From: Stenotrophomonas cyclobalanopsidis
GTDB lineage: Bacteria > Pseudomonadota > Gammaproteobacteria > Xanthomonadales > Xanthomonadaceae
Reading direction: 5' to 3'
DNA: 64,000 nt
Assembly (NCBI RefSeq): GCF_008710035.1
Contig: NZ_VYKI01000001.1
Location: 342,014-406,013 of the forward strand
Shown: one piece after another, positions 28,960-37,191 of the stretch
How the letters are laid out: each line of letters begins with the position of its first letter
How positions within the stretch are numbered: position 1 is the first letter of the stretch
The notes under the pieces: generated by a model
The model's input: only the letters and a program-made list of their open reading frames with translations
Database searches by the model: none
Told to the model about the DNA's origin: nothing
Position numbers and translations under genes: made by a program

Positions 28960-29332
28960 CGCCGGGCGTGGCCCGGCGCTACCACCGCGTGGTCATCCCG
29001 GAATGCGTCGGCGCCGGGCCCTCCGGTAGCGCCGGGCCATGCCCGGCGAAGCGCGTCGACGCCGCGATCCCCGGTAGCGCCGGGCCGTGCCCGGCGAAGC
29101 ATGTCGACGCCGCGCCCCCGGTAGCGCCGGGCCGTGCCCGGCGAAGCATGCCGACGCCGCGCCCCCGGTAGCGCCGGGCCGTGCCCGGCGAAGCATGTCG
29201 ACGCCGCGATCCCGGGTAGCGCCGGGCCGTGCCCGGCGAAGCATGTCGACGCCGCGCCCCCGGTAGCGCCGGGCCGTGCCCGGCGAAGCATGTCGACGCC
29301 GCGCCCCCGGTAGCGCCGGGCCATGCCCGGCG
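28960..29332. repeat. SMAG tandem array, 47-48 bp period
   Basis: Inverted element at 28960-28983, then six head-to-tail units starting at GGTAGCGCC (29025, 29073, 29120, 29167, 29215, 29262) and a final half unit at 29309. Each unit is GGTAGCGCCGGGC(CGT)GCCCGGCGAAGC plus a linker ATGTCGACGCCGCG(C/AT)CCCC. Linkers are nearly identical, so the array grew by recent duplication. It occupies most of the 580-bp divergent gap; the rest (28826-28959, 29333-29405) must hold both promoters. Confidence 0.85.
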
Positions 29333-29405
29333 GGTTGCCCGCCACACGCCACCGCGCTGCACGCGGTAGCATTCGCTTCTCCCTGCGTCCCTCTGTTGCC
29401 CGCCG

Positions 29406-30098
29406 ATGCGCCTGCTGCTGGTCGAAGACAATCCGGATCTGGCCGATGCCATCATCCGCCGCATGCGCCGCAGCGGCCACGCGGTGGACTGGCAGGCCGA
29501 CGGCCTGGCCGCCGCCAGCGTGCTGCGTTACCAGAGCTTCGACCTGGTGGTGCTGGACATCGGCCTGCCCAAGCTGGATGGCCTGCGCGTGCTGGCCGGC
29601 ATGCGCGAGCGCGGCGACAGCACGCCGGTGCTGATGCTGACCGCGCGCGATGGCATCGAAGACCGCGTGCAGGCACTGGACGTCGGCGCCGATGATTACC
29701 TCGGCAAACCCTTCGACTTCCGCGAATTCGAGGCGCGCTGCCGCGTGCTGCTGCGGCGTGCACGCGGCCAGGCCAGCGAAGTGGTGCAGATTGGTGGCTT
29801 CCAGTTCGACAACGCCGCGCACCGCGTCAGCGTGGACGGCGAGCCGATCGAACTGCCCAACCGCGAATACCGCCTGCTGGAAATCCTGGTCGGCCGCCTC
29901 GGCCAGGTGGTGGGCAAGGACGAGATCGGCAACGGGTTGTTCGGCTTCGACGACGAAGCCGGTCCGAATGCCATCGAGCTGTACATCGGCCGCCTGAGAA
30001 AGAAGCTGGCCGGTGCACCGCTGCGCATCACCACCGTGCGGGGTGTCGGCTACCTGCTGGAAGAAGCCGGCGACGGCGGCAGCGATGGCGATGGCTGA
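29406..30098 (+). CDS. OmpR-family response regulator (TctD-like)
   Basis: 230 residues. The receiver domain has acid pocket Glu7-Asp8, phospho-acceptor Asp51 (VLDIGLP), Thr79 and Lys101 (GKPF); a winged-helix domain follows (RITTVRGVGYLL). The closest group appears to be TctD, which activates tricarboxylate transport genes. The kinase gene overlaps its end, and the porin/CitMHS operon diverges upstream, making those genes the likely targets. Confidence 0.88.
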   Translation: MRLLLVEDNPDLADAIIRRMRRSGHAVDWQADGLAAASVLRYQSFDLVVLDIGLPKLDGLRVLAGMRERGDSTPVLMLTARDGIEDRVQALDVGADDYLGKPFDFREFEARCRVLLRRARGQASEVVQIGGFQFDNAAHRVSVDGEPIELPNREYRLLEILVGRLGQVVGKDEIGNGLFGFDDEAGPNAIELYIGRLRKKLAGAPLRITTVRGVGYLLEEAGDGGSDGDG

Positions 30099-31482
30099 GG
30101 CCCGCAGCGCGGCGTCTGCGCCGGGTTCGCTGCGGCGCACCCTGCTGCTGTACCTGGGCACGCTGCTGGCAGTGTTCGCGGTGGCCCTGCTGTTTGCCGC
30201 GCGCGACTACGGCCAGCGCGCCGCCAACCGTTCCTACGACCACCTGCTGGTGTCATCGGCCCTGTCCATCGCCGATTCGGTGGCGCTGGTCGATGGCCAA
30301 TGGCAGGTGGACCTGCCGTACGCCGCGCTGGATCTGCTGGCGATGGCGGCGGAGGACCGCGTGTTCTATCGGGTGGCCGACAGCCGCGGCAACCTCATCA
30401 CCGGCTATGGCGACCTGCCCGCGCCACCGCGTCGGCCGGGCACGCAGCCGCAGCTGTTCGATGCGTCCTACAGTGGCGAGACCGTGCGCTTCGTGGTGGT
30501 CAGCCGCAGTTTCGCCGCCGCGTCCGCGCAGGGCGAAGTGCAGGTGCAGGTGGGGCAGACCCGCCGGGCGCGCGAGGCGTTGGCGCAGGACATGGTCAAC
30601 CGCGCGCTGCTGGCCATCGGCGTGCTGTCGCTGCTGCTGCTCGCGCTGGTGGCCTTCGGCGTGCACCGTGCCTTCCGGCCGCTGGTGCGGGTGGAGCGCG
30701 AGCTGTCACGGCGCGAGCCGTCCGACCTGAAGCCGCTGGATGCACGCGTGCCGCGCGAGATGGACCAGATGGTCGCGGCGCTGAACCGCTTCATGGAACG
30801 CCTGTCCAGCAGCAACGAGACGCTGCGTGCGTTCATGGCCGAGGCCGCGCACCAGATGCGCACGCCGCTGGCCGCACTGCGCGCGCAGGCGCAGCTGGCA
30901 CTGGATGACGACGACCCGGACGACATGCGGCGCAGCCTGCAGGCCATCGAGCGCAATGCCACCCACATGAGTCGCCTGCTCAACCAGCTGCTCAGCGATG
31001 CCAGCGTGATCCACCGTTCCAACCTGCAGCGTTTCGCTGCCGTGGACCTGGCCGAGACCGTGCACCAGGCCCTGCACGAAGCACTGCCGCAGGCCGGTCC
31101 TGCGCCGCGCGTGCAGCTGGCGATGACCGCCGAGCCGGTGCAGGTGCATGGCGATGCACTGCTGCTGCGCGAAGCGATCAAGAACCTGGTCGACAACGCG
31201 CTGAAGTACGGCGGTGACGGCCCGCTGCAGATCGCGCTGACCGTGGAAGGCGGGCAGGCGGTGCTGACTATCGCCGACCACGGCGCCGGCATTGCCGCCG
31301 CCGATGCCGGACGCGTGTTCGAGCGCTTCGCCCGTGGCGAGGGCGCACCGGCCGGTGGCGCCGGCCTGGGCCTGGCCATCGTCAAGCGCGTGGTCGACAG
31401 CCACGGCGGCCACATCGACCTGAGCAACCGTCCGCAGGGCGGCCTGGTCGCCACCATCCGCCTGCCCCGGAGCAGTTCATGA
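30091..31482 (+). CDS. sensor histidine kinase (TctE-like)
   Basis: 463 residues. Helix 1 (TLLLYLGTLLAVFAVALLF), a periplasmic domain of about 120 residues (TctE-N-like), helix 2 (ALLAIGVLSLLLLALVAF), HAMP, HisKA with the phosphorylated His in AEAAHQMRTPLAALRA, and HATPase (NLVDNALKYGG; ADHGAGI; GGAGLGLAIVKR). It should sense a carboxylate, possibly through the binding protein encoded next. The start is uncertain between 30085 and 30091; both overlap the regulator stop. Its own stop overlaps the next start (ATGA). Confidence 0.87.
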   Translation: MAEARSAASAPGSLRRTLLLYLGTLLAVFAVALLFAARDYGQRAANRSYDHLLVSSALSIADSVALVDGQWQVDLPYAALDLLAMAAEDRVFYRVADSRGNLITGYGDLPAPPRRPGTQPQLFDASYSGETVRFVVVSRSFAAASAQGEVQVQVGQTRRAREALAQDMVNRALLAIGVLSLLLLALVAFGVHRAFRPLVRVERELSRREPSDLKPLDARVPREMDQMVAALNRFMERLSSSNETLRAFMAEAAHQMRTPLAALRAQAQLALDDDDPDDMRRSLQAIERNATHMSRLLNQLLSDASVIHRSNLQRFAAVDLAETVHQALHEALPQAGPAPRVQLAMTAEPVQVHGDALLLREAIKNLVDNALKYGGDGPLQIALTVEGGQAVLTIADHGAGIAAADAGRVFERFARGEGAPAGGAGLGLAIVKRVVDSHGGHIDLSNRPQGGLVATIRLPRSSS

Positions 31483-32534
31483 TCCGCCTGTTCGCCACCG
31501 CCTTCGCCCTGCTGCTGGCGCTGCCGGTGCTGGCCGCGCCCGGCGACGTGCGCCGCTTTGCCGCGCAGGGCCCGGCCACCGCGCAGCTGCGCATCCACGG
31601 CAGCACCGACATCGAGGTGTTCGCGGTGGTCATCGCCGATTACCAGCGCCTGCACCCCGGCACCGAAGTGGTGTACGAGGACATCATCACCCAGGATCTG
31701 TACGCGCGTTACCTGCACGATCGCGCCGGGCCGGATTCGCCGGACTTGCTGATTTCCAGCGGCATGGACCTGCAGACCAAGCTGGTGAACGACGGCCACG
31801 CGCTGCCGCACCGCTCGGCGCAGACCGCCGCGCTGCCGGCCTGGGCGCAGTGGCGCAGCGAGGCATTCGGCATCAGCTACGAGCCGGTGGTGATGGTCTA
31901 CAACACCCGGCGCCTGCCTGCCGCCAAGGCCCCGCATACGCGGCGCCAGCTGCTGGACCTGCTGCGCGCCGAAGGCACGCCGCTGGGCGGCAGGGTCGGC
32001 ACCTACGATATCGAGCGCAGCAGCGTGGGCTACCTGCTGGCCACCCAGGACGCGCAGCGTGGCAGCATCGCCGGTGCGCTGCTGGGCGCGCTGGGCGACA
32101 ACGCGGTGCTGCGCGAGGGGCGCACTGGCGTGCTGCTGGACAAGGTCGCCAGCGGCGAGCTGTCGCTGGTCTACAACGTGCTGGGTTCGTATGCCCAGGC
32201 ACGCATCGATGGCGGTGCGCCGCTGGCCATCATCGAGCCGGAGGACTACACCCTGGTGGTGCTGCGCACGGCGGTGATCCCGCGTACCGGGCCGCACCCG
32301 GAAGAAGCGCGCCGCTTCCTTGATTACCTGCTGTCGCCGCGTGGCCAGCAGGTGCTCTCGCGCGAGGCACGGCTGATGCCGATCGTCACCGGCAACGCGC
32401 GCAGCGACGACGCGCCGGGACGCAGCCGCCGCCCTATCCAGCTCGGCCCGGGCCTGCTGGTGTACCTGGACGCGCTGAAGCGACGGCAGTTCCTCGATGC
32501 CTGGCGCAGCAGCGTGGAGCCGGCCGGGCGCTGA
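31479..32534 (+). CDS. periplasmic solute-binding protein linked to the two-component system
   Basis: 351 residues. A signal peptide (FATAFALLLALPVLAAPGD) is followed by a type 2 periplasmic-binding fold like iron(III)/spermidine ABC binders (LRIHGSTDIEVFAVVIADYQRLHPGTEVVYEDI; RTAVIPRTGPHPEEARRFLDYLLSPRGQ). No ABC permease or ATPase follows, and its ATG overlaps the kinase stop. This suggests an accessory sensor that presents ligand to the kinase, as in three-component systems, rather than a transporter subunit. Ligand unknown; a tricarboxylate fits the context. Confidence 0.78.
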   Translation: MIRLFATAFALLLALPVLAAPGDVRRFAAQGPATAQLRIHGSTDIEVFAVVIADYQRLHPGTEVVYEDIITQDLYARYLHDRAGPDSPDLLISSGMDLQTKLVNDGHALPHRSAQTAALPAWAQWRSEAFGISYEPVVMVYNTRRLPAAKAPHTRRQLLDLLRAEGTPLGGRVGTYDIERSSVGYLLATQDAQRGSIAGALLGALGDNAVLREGRTGVLLDKVASGELSLVYNVLGSYAQARIDGGAPLAIIEPEDYTLVVLRTAVIPRTGPHPEEARRFLDYLLSPRGQQVLSREARLMPIVTGNARSDDAPGRSRRPIQLGPGLLVYLDALKRRQFLDAWRSSVEPAGR

Positions 32535-32551
32535 CCGCACCGGCCTGCACG

Positions 32552-32564
32552 TACAATGGCCCCA
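32552..32564 (+). promoter_or_regulatory. putative -10 box for a leaderless regulator mRNA
   Basis: TACAAT (32552-32557) ends 6 nt before ATG 32564. A CTGACC about 15 nt upstream is a weak -35 candidate. Confidence 0.45.
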
Positions 32565-33220
32565 TGAGCGAATACACCATCCTGATCGCCGATGACCACC
32601 CGCTGCTGCGTTCGGCGGTGGTGCAGTCGCTGCGGCAGAGCCTGCCGCTGGCGCAGGTGCGCGAGGTGGCCAGCGCCGATGCCCTGGCCGAAGCCCTCGA
32701 CGCCCAGCCCGAGGTGGACCTGGTGCTGCTTGACCTGACCATGCCCGGTGCGCACGGTTTTTCCGCGCTGCTGCACGTGCGCGGCTCGCATCCGGATATC
32801 CCGGTGGTGATCCTTTCCTCCAACGACCACCCGCGGGTGATCCGCCGCGCGCAGCAGTTCGGCGCCGCCGGTTTCATCCCCAAGTCCGCCCCGGCCGAGA
32901 CCATCGGCCAGGCGGTGCAGGCCGTGCTCGACGGCAGCCTGTGGTTCCCGGCGATGGCGCCGGAGCGCAGCGAGTCCGACGCCCTGCTGGCCGCGCGCCT
33001 GGCCCAGCTCACCCCGCAGCAGTTCCGCGTGCTGCTGTGCCTGGCCGATGGCCTGCTCAACAAGCAGATCGCCTACGAACTGGGCTTGGCAGAGAACACG
33101 GTGAAGGTGCACGTGACCGCCATCCTGAAGAAGCTCGAGTGCCACAGCCGCACCCAGGCGGCAGTGCTGGTGAAGGCGCTGGAGCCGGAAGGCGACGCCG
33201 GCGCTGGGTTGGAACGTTGA
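32564..33220 (+). CDS. NarL/LuxR-family response regulator
   Basis: 218 residues. Receiver with Asp10-Asp11, phospho-acceptor Asp57 (LVLLDLTMPG), Ser85 and Lys107 (FIPKSAP); C-terminal LuxR helix-turn-helix (LTPQQFRVLLCLADGLLNKQIAYELGL, then ENTVKVHVTAILKKL). No kinase is adjacent now; the hybrid kinase at 38-41 kb is the likely partner, because such PAS-containing hybrids commonly pair with NarL-type regulators (as MxtR/ErdR or CrbS/CrbR do). Targets may be the porin and dctA genes. It converges on the AT-richer insert. Confidence 0.87.
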   Translation: MSEYTILIADDHPLLRSAVVQSLRQSLPLAQVREVASADALAEALDAQPEVDLVLLDLTMPGAHGFSALLHVRGSHPDIPVVILSSNDHPRVIRRAQQFGAAGFIPKSAPAETIGQAVQAVLDGSLWFPAMAPERSESDALLAARLAQLTPQQFRVLLCLADGLLNKQIAYELGLAENTVKVHVTAILKKLECHSRTQAAVLVKALEPEGDAGAGLER

Positions 33221-33255
33221 AAATGGGCTGTTGACTGAACGGTGGATTGGTCAAA

Positions 33256-34230
33256 CTAAGCTTGCTCCGAGCGCAATGCGCTTCGAACAATGGAATCTAG
33301 TCCGTCGTTGCGCGGCGACCAAGATAGCTCTCTGCGAGCGCTGGACGAGTCTGCTACTAGGACAGACACATCGCCACTGCGCTGCTCTGCCTCAAGAACT
33401 GGAACTCTAGCGCCAGAAATTTGCTCTACTGCATGTAGCACTTCCCGAACAGAGTAGCCTCTTTCGGAGCCGCAGTTGAGGATCAATGAACTGCCTCCAC
33501 GGTTCAAGTGATCGATTGCTCTCAGGTGAGCTGCTGCGATGTCATCGACATGAACGTAGTCGCGAATTCCTGTGCCGTCAGGTGTTCGGAAATCCGTGCC
33601 GAATATGGTGACTGAACCTTGCCTTTCATTTGCGACCCGGCATGCCGCCATGACTAGATTCTTAGCATCCTTCGCGGGCCTGAAGAAATGCCCCGACATG
33701 GTGGCGCCCGCTACGTTAAAGCACCTTAGCGATACGTACCTGAGGCCCGTTGCAAATGACACGTCCAGTAGGATCTGCTCGGCGATGAGCTTTGACATCC
33801 CATAGGGATTTGCGGGTCTCTTCGAATGAAGCTCGCCCACAGGAGTCTGGTCACAAGCAGAGCCATACACAGCGGCAGTTGACGTGAAAACGAATTTCGA
33901 TACCCCGCAATCCTTGCAGCATGACAGAAGGTTGAGAGTTCCCGCTGTATTTTCCGAATAGTAGTGAAGAGGATCTAGTTTCGAGCCTGTGGCGTCAGTT
34001 CTTGCCGCCATGTGCACAACTGTTCCAATGGCAAATTCAGAGAGGATGCTCTTGACGAGGGTGTGATCTGAGATGCTGCCGATGACGAGGTGGGCATTCT
34101 CAACTCGTTTCGCTTTGCCAGTGCTTAAGTCATCCAGGACGACAACCGTAAAATTTCGGTCTAGCAGCTGATGGACTACGTGGCACCCTATGTATCCCGC
34201 GCCACCAGTGACAAGTGTCGCTTCGCTCAC
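33256..34230 (-). CDS. galE: NAD-dependent epimerase, UDP-glucose 4-epimerase (GalE)-like
   Basis: 324 residues, extended SDR. TGGAGYIG at the N-terminus binds NAD; STAAVYG and YGMSK give the catalytic Ser and Tyr-x-x-x-Lys; GIRDYVHVDDIAAAH is a GalE signature. GalE interconverts UDP-Glc/UDP-Gal and, in some members, UDP-GlcNAc/UDP-GalNAc. It overlaps the upstream glycosyltransferase gene by 4 bp, so it probably supplies that enzyme's donor sugar. Base and codon use are clearly AT-richer than in flanking genes, which indicates horizontal transfer. Last gene of a four-gene operon. The symbol is by family. Confidence 0.82.
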   Translation of the reverse strand: MSEATLVTGGAGYIGCHVVHQLLDRNFTVVVLDDLSTGKAKRVENAHLVIGSISDHTLVKSILSEFAIGTVVHMAARTDATGSKLDPLHYYSENTAGTLNLLSCCKDCGVSKFVFTSTAAVYGSACDQTPVGELHSKRPANPYGMSKLIAEQILLDVSFATGLRYVSLRCFNVAGATMSGHFFRPAKDAKNLVMAACRVANERQGSVTIFGTDFRTPDGTGIRDYVHVDDIAAAHLRAIDHLNRGGSSLILNCGSERGYSVREVLHAVEQISGARVPVLEAEQRSGDVSVLVADSSSARRELSWSPRNDGLDSIVRSALRSEQA

Positions 34231-35585
34231 GCGGCAATCTCTTCGGCTGATATCGAAAGATGCGGATCACTCGCGGATTCGCTGCTACGGGCATGTATCG
34301 CATAGCTGATGGGGAGTTGGTGCCTCCATAGTCTGAGATCTTGGTCGTATTGTAGATGTCCATCCGCTGAGAGCGTTTTTAACTCCTGAATTGACAGCTC
34401 ACGCATGGAGTGTACGGATCCGTCTGCCGAGTGGCATGAGACGAGTACTGAGGTCGGATGTCGATGATGGTCGCTGGCTAGATGGACGCTGATACGTACA
34501 GTCCGGAAATAGATCAACCGCAGCTCCCAATCGATTCTGTCCAGTAGTGATAGGGATGCGTCCGGCTCGTGTGGGGTCAGAGAGTCAGGTTGCACCGCGC
34601 GATTGCGGAAGCTCAGTCCGACGTATCTCTCGTACTCAGGTAGGGTGCGGATCGACCCCAAGCCAAATTTTCCTGGATCGTTAGGGGTTGGATCTAGGGA
34701 AATTTCAAGCAAGGTTAGAGTCTTCTGCAGCGCTGCAAGTGATCGGCTCCGTGCAGACTTCTCAAGTACCCCTTCGGAAACCTGGGCTTCGCTATGGTCG
34801 TCCCACACTTTCTGAGCAAGGTTATGGTACTGATGCCATAGCATGGTTTCGTAGGGGTGGAAGAAATCATAGCCGTGTGTGAATGCTCTGAGTGACAGCG
34901 ATATTTCTTCTGTACAGAAAAATTGATCAGGATCGCTCATGACATCGCTGACAAAAGTACCGTCGGAGAAGATGAACCCGCCTGCGATGAATTTAGCTCT
35001 GAATGCGACGCTTCCTTCGGGTCGGGGTGGGAGGCGGATTGATCTAAGCTTGACAACGCCGGTCGGAGAAAAGCAGTCGAAGACAATTCCGCTGGTGTAC
35101 TCTTGGCGGTCGAGAGGGTAGGTGGCTGGGTTGAAATCAGGAGGGTGTCCGGTTATGAGTGGCTTCGGGGTGCGTGATCGAAGTAACTCAAGGAGGTCTC
35201 CCATCTTTACATCCCACTGATCTGAAAACCGGTGGTGTGAATCGATCTGCAGATTGTAGGTTTCGCCGCGATATCGGCTCTGAGCCAGATGTCTAGCCCA
35301 GCCACACCCCTTTGAGTGCGAGTAATGAACGTCGATCACATCAATGGTTGCGCCATTTTTATGATAGATATGGACTGGGTAGATTCCGCCCACTTCAGTC
35401 TCTCTGTATTCAAGGCCAACGGATGCTAATCCCGAAGTGCCTTCCTCAGTCCCGTGCTGCCAGCATATGGAGATGTGCAACAGGCCGGGAAATGATGCTG
35501 TCTCTATCATGTCCAGTAGAGTGGGTAGAAGTTGAGGGTCTCTGTAGCTGGGTATCTGGACAAATATGGATTTGCCTCGGTTCAT
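34227..35585 (-). CDS. GlcNAc-transferase-type glycosyltransferase
   Basis: 452 residues, no membrane helix. The N-terminal SIFVQIPSYRDPQLLPTLLDMIE, HISICWQHG, GCGWARHLAQSRYRGE and the DxH metal motif in LQIDSHHRF match the GlcNAc-transferase family (Pfam PF11397 type; eukaryotic members modify hydroxyproline on Skp1). Residues ~180-280 finish the catalytic domain; the last ~130 residues are a separate region I do not recognise. It likely transfers a sugar to a protein or small molecule in the cytosol. AT-rich codon use. Operon: Cys-rich protein, lipoprotein, this gene, GalE. It starts 57 bp after the lipoprotein stop. Confidence 0.75.
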   Translation of the reverse strand: MNRGKSIFVQIPSYRDPQLLPTLLDMIETASFPGLLHISICWQHGTEEGTSGLASVGLEYRETEVGGIYPVHIYHKNGATIDVIDVHYSHSKGCGWARHLAQSRYRGETYNLQIDSHHRFSDQWDVKMGDLLELLRSRTPKPLITGHPPDFNPATYPLDRQEYTSGIVFDCFSPTGVVKLRSIRLPPRPEGSVAFRAKFIAGGFIFSDGTFVSDVMSDPDQFFCTEEISLSLRAFTHGYDFFHPYETMLWHQYHNLAQKVWDDHSEAQVSEGVLEKSARSRSLAALQKTLTLLEISLDPTPNDPGKFGLGSIRTLPEYERYVGLSFRNRAVQPDSLTPHEPDASLSLLDRIDWELRLIYFRTVRISVHLASDHHRHPTSVLVSCHSADGSVHSMRELSIQELKTLSADGHLQYDQDLRLWRHQLPISYAIHARSSESASDPHLSISAEEIAA

Positions 35586-35642
35586 GTTCCGCCTCTAATT
35601 TCTCTGCTGCTCTACTGGGTATTGTTTTTTTGAACTAGTCGT

Positions 35643-36311
35643 TCAGTTTCCGCTTATTGAATTTATCGATGGGTCGGTGGAAAATATGAATCTGTTCTCA
35701 TATGTTCCTCCGACGTTTTCAAGTGACTCGACGTAGCTGTACATGGGGGAGGATCGGTCTGCGGCGAGCCGGTTGTTCCAAGCCTCATGCTGATCTTCGC
35801 TTTGCGTGCGCGCCATGCCAATACAGATGCTAAGGCCGCACGATAGCTGCTCAAGAATTCCGTCTTTTCCGATTGCACGCGTCAACGATGCACGGTAGTG
35901 CTCCGCCAGATCCTGTGCTTCTGGGCTGGAAGCAGCTTCCTGGGTGATTTTCGATATTGCGCTCGACATGCTGTGGTTTGATTGCAATAGGTCCTGAGCT
36001 TCCTGGCTGGAGATTCCTTGGTTGAATATGAAGCCGGATTCGCTAGGAAGGTGTTGCGCTGATTTTGTTTGGATGCCATGAGCTTGTGTTGAAGAGAGCC
36101 TGTCAGCTGTGCGCGAATTGCCTTTTTTTCTCGCGATCTCTTCTTTTGTATTATTCGAATTGACGTCAGGATGCGCTGATTTTTCTAAGGCTGTTGAGTC
36201 TGAAGTGGCCTTGTGGTCATCCGAGCAGCTTGCTAGCGATGCTGAGAGTAAAATTGCTAAAAGAAGTTTGATGGAATTTTGCGATTGCAAGAATAATGGC
36301 GGCGCAGTCAT
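35643..36311 (-). CDS. putative lipoprotein of unknown function
   Basis: 222 residues. A type II signal peptide ends in the lipobox LASC (Cys29), after which Ser/Asp/Lys-rich, low-complexity sequence runs to about residue 90, consistent with a flexible linker to the membrane. The C-terminal ~130 residues look folded (SSQEAQDLLQSN; LEQLSCGLSICIGMAR with a Cys pair, probably a disulfide; then ENVGGTYENRFIF). I recognise no family with certainty. It lies 30 bp after the small Cys-rich gene and is part of the AT-richer operon. Confidence 0.62.
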   Translation of the reverse strand: MTAPPLFLQSQNSIKLLLAILLSASLASCSDDHKATSDSTALEKSAHPDVNSNNTKEEIARKKGNSRTADRLSSTQAHGIQTKSAQHLPSESGFIFNQGISSQEAQDLLQSNHSMSSAISKITQEAASSPEAQDLAEHYRASLTRAIGKDGILEQLSCGLSICIGMARTQSEDQHEAWNNRLAADRSSPMYSYVESLENVGGTYENRFIFSTDPSINSISGN

Positions 36312-36341
36312 GACTATTCCTTTGTTTGGAGTTTTGTTTTT

Positions 36342-36590
36342 TTACATTGAACATTCGTACGGATTTTGATTGCAGTCCGGTGGCCGAGTCGGGTTGATGA
36401 CAGTGTTGACTCGTCCTCCGCAGCAGTCGGTGACTCTCCAGTTTCCCGCTGTGTCTACATTGACGACGCATGTGTTTGTGCACCTGTATCTGACCCCGTT
36501 AAAAACGGTTTCGCTTGCTGCCTTAACATCGCCTGCTGCAATTGACATGGCTGCTGCAACAACGAGCCCGCTAGCTGTCTGATATTTCAT
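36342..36590 (-). CDS. small secreted Cys-rich protein
   Basis: 82 residues. A signal peptide (TASGLVVAAAMSIAAGDVKA) is followed by a mature part of about 57 residues with six cysteines: GVRYRCTNTCVV (CxxxC), then VTDCCGGRV and a Pro/Asn-rich tail PDCNQNPYEC. The Cys pattern suggests a disulfide-stabilised peptide exported to the periplasm or outside. An AAGGGGC ribosome site precedes ATG 36590. First gene of the four-gene operon with lipoprotein, glycosyltransferase and epimerase; whether it is their substrate is unknown. No family recognised. Confidence 0.62.
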   Translation of the reverse strand: MKYQTASGLVVAAAMSIAAGDVKAASETVFNGVRYRCTNTCVVNVDTAGNWRVTDCCGGRVNTVINPTRPPDCNQNPYECSM

Positions 36591-37191
36591 TTTATTGCCC
36601 CTTTGTGATTAATGGAGTGCCTGCGTGTGAATTATCTGATTTATATAAGTTTCGATCAGTAGGTGAAGTCTGATTCTGTCTCAGGGGCAATACCGTGTGG
36701 TGTGTCACGGTAGTTCTATATTTGAAACTATTCCTAAAAGGCGCTGGTCGAGCGCTTGCGTCCCGAGGAGAGGGCGCTTGAGGCGCGGCCTTCCTGAGCC
36801 TTTGCTGCATGTGTCGTGTGCTAGGCAGAGCTTCTGATGTCGTCCGGCAGGCAGGGCTGCAATGCGGCTACGGCCAGAGTTAGCTCATGTCAGGTTCTAG
36901 AGTGCACTTGGTTGGAGCTCCTCAACGCGCTTATATGTAGATGAGCGCATCGCCGATGAGATCGCGTGGAGCTTCCTGCTGGATGCTTGGAGCATCTTTT
37001 GTTGCAGGCTCTATTGCATGATTCCGAAACGGCGAGTGACGGTCAGCAGCTGCTCGCCGCACCCGCACAGCTGCGGAAATGGGAGTTCCAGATGGAATAC
37101 GACCTCGACTGGGCTTTGGCCCAGCCCGAACTGGACCTGCCGCTGCAGGGTCCCCGGGTGTAGAGCCGAGCCCACGCTCGGCTGATCCCTG
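36591..37191. other. 600-bp gap at the right edge of the AT-richer insert
   Basis: 36591-36700 is AT-rich (TTATATAAG region) and probably holds the promoter of the leftward four-gene operon. A small hairpin (TACCGTG...CACGGTA) lies near 36690-36712. From about 36940 the sequence reads DERIADEIAWSFLL in one frame and then, in another frame from ATG 36966, a 65-residue stretch ending QLRKWEFQMEYDLDWALAQPEL; this looks like a decayed gene but I cannot name it. Its TAG (37161-37163) lies in a SMAG head (37160-37183). Confidence 0.4.
37160..37183. repeat. SMAG element
   Basis: GTAGAGCCGAGC(CCAC)GCTCGGCT, a standard GTAG-headed palindrome just outside the insert. Confidence 0.7.

Noticed and set aside
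28993..29464. Repetitive open frames encoding periodic HASPGTARRY-like peptides
   Set aside because: They are translations of the SMAG array, whose period close to a multiple of 3 keeps frames open.
36592..36810. 72-codon leftward frame upstream of the Cys-rich gene
   Set aside because: Basic and low-complexity, no ribosome site, and it covers the likely promoter of the operon.
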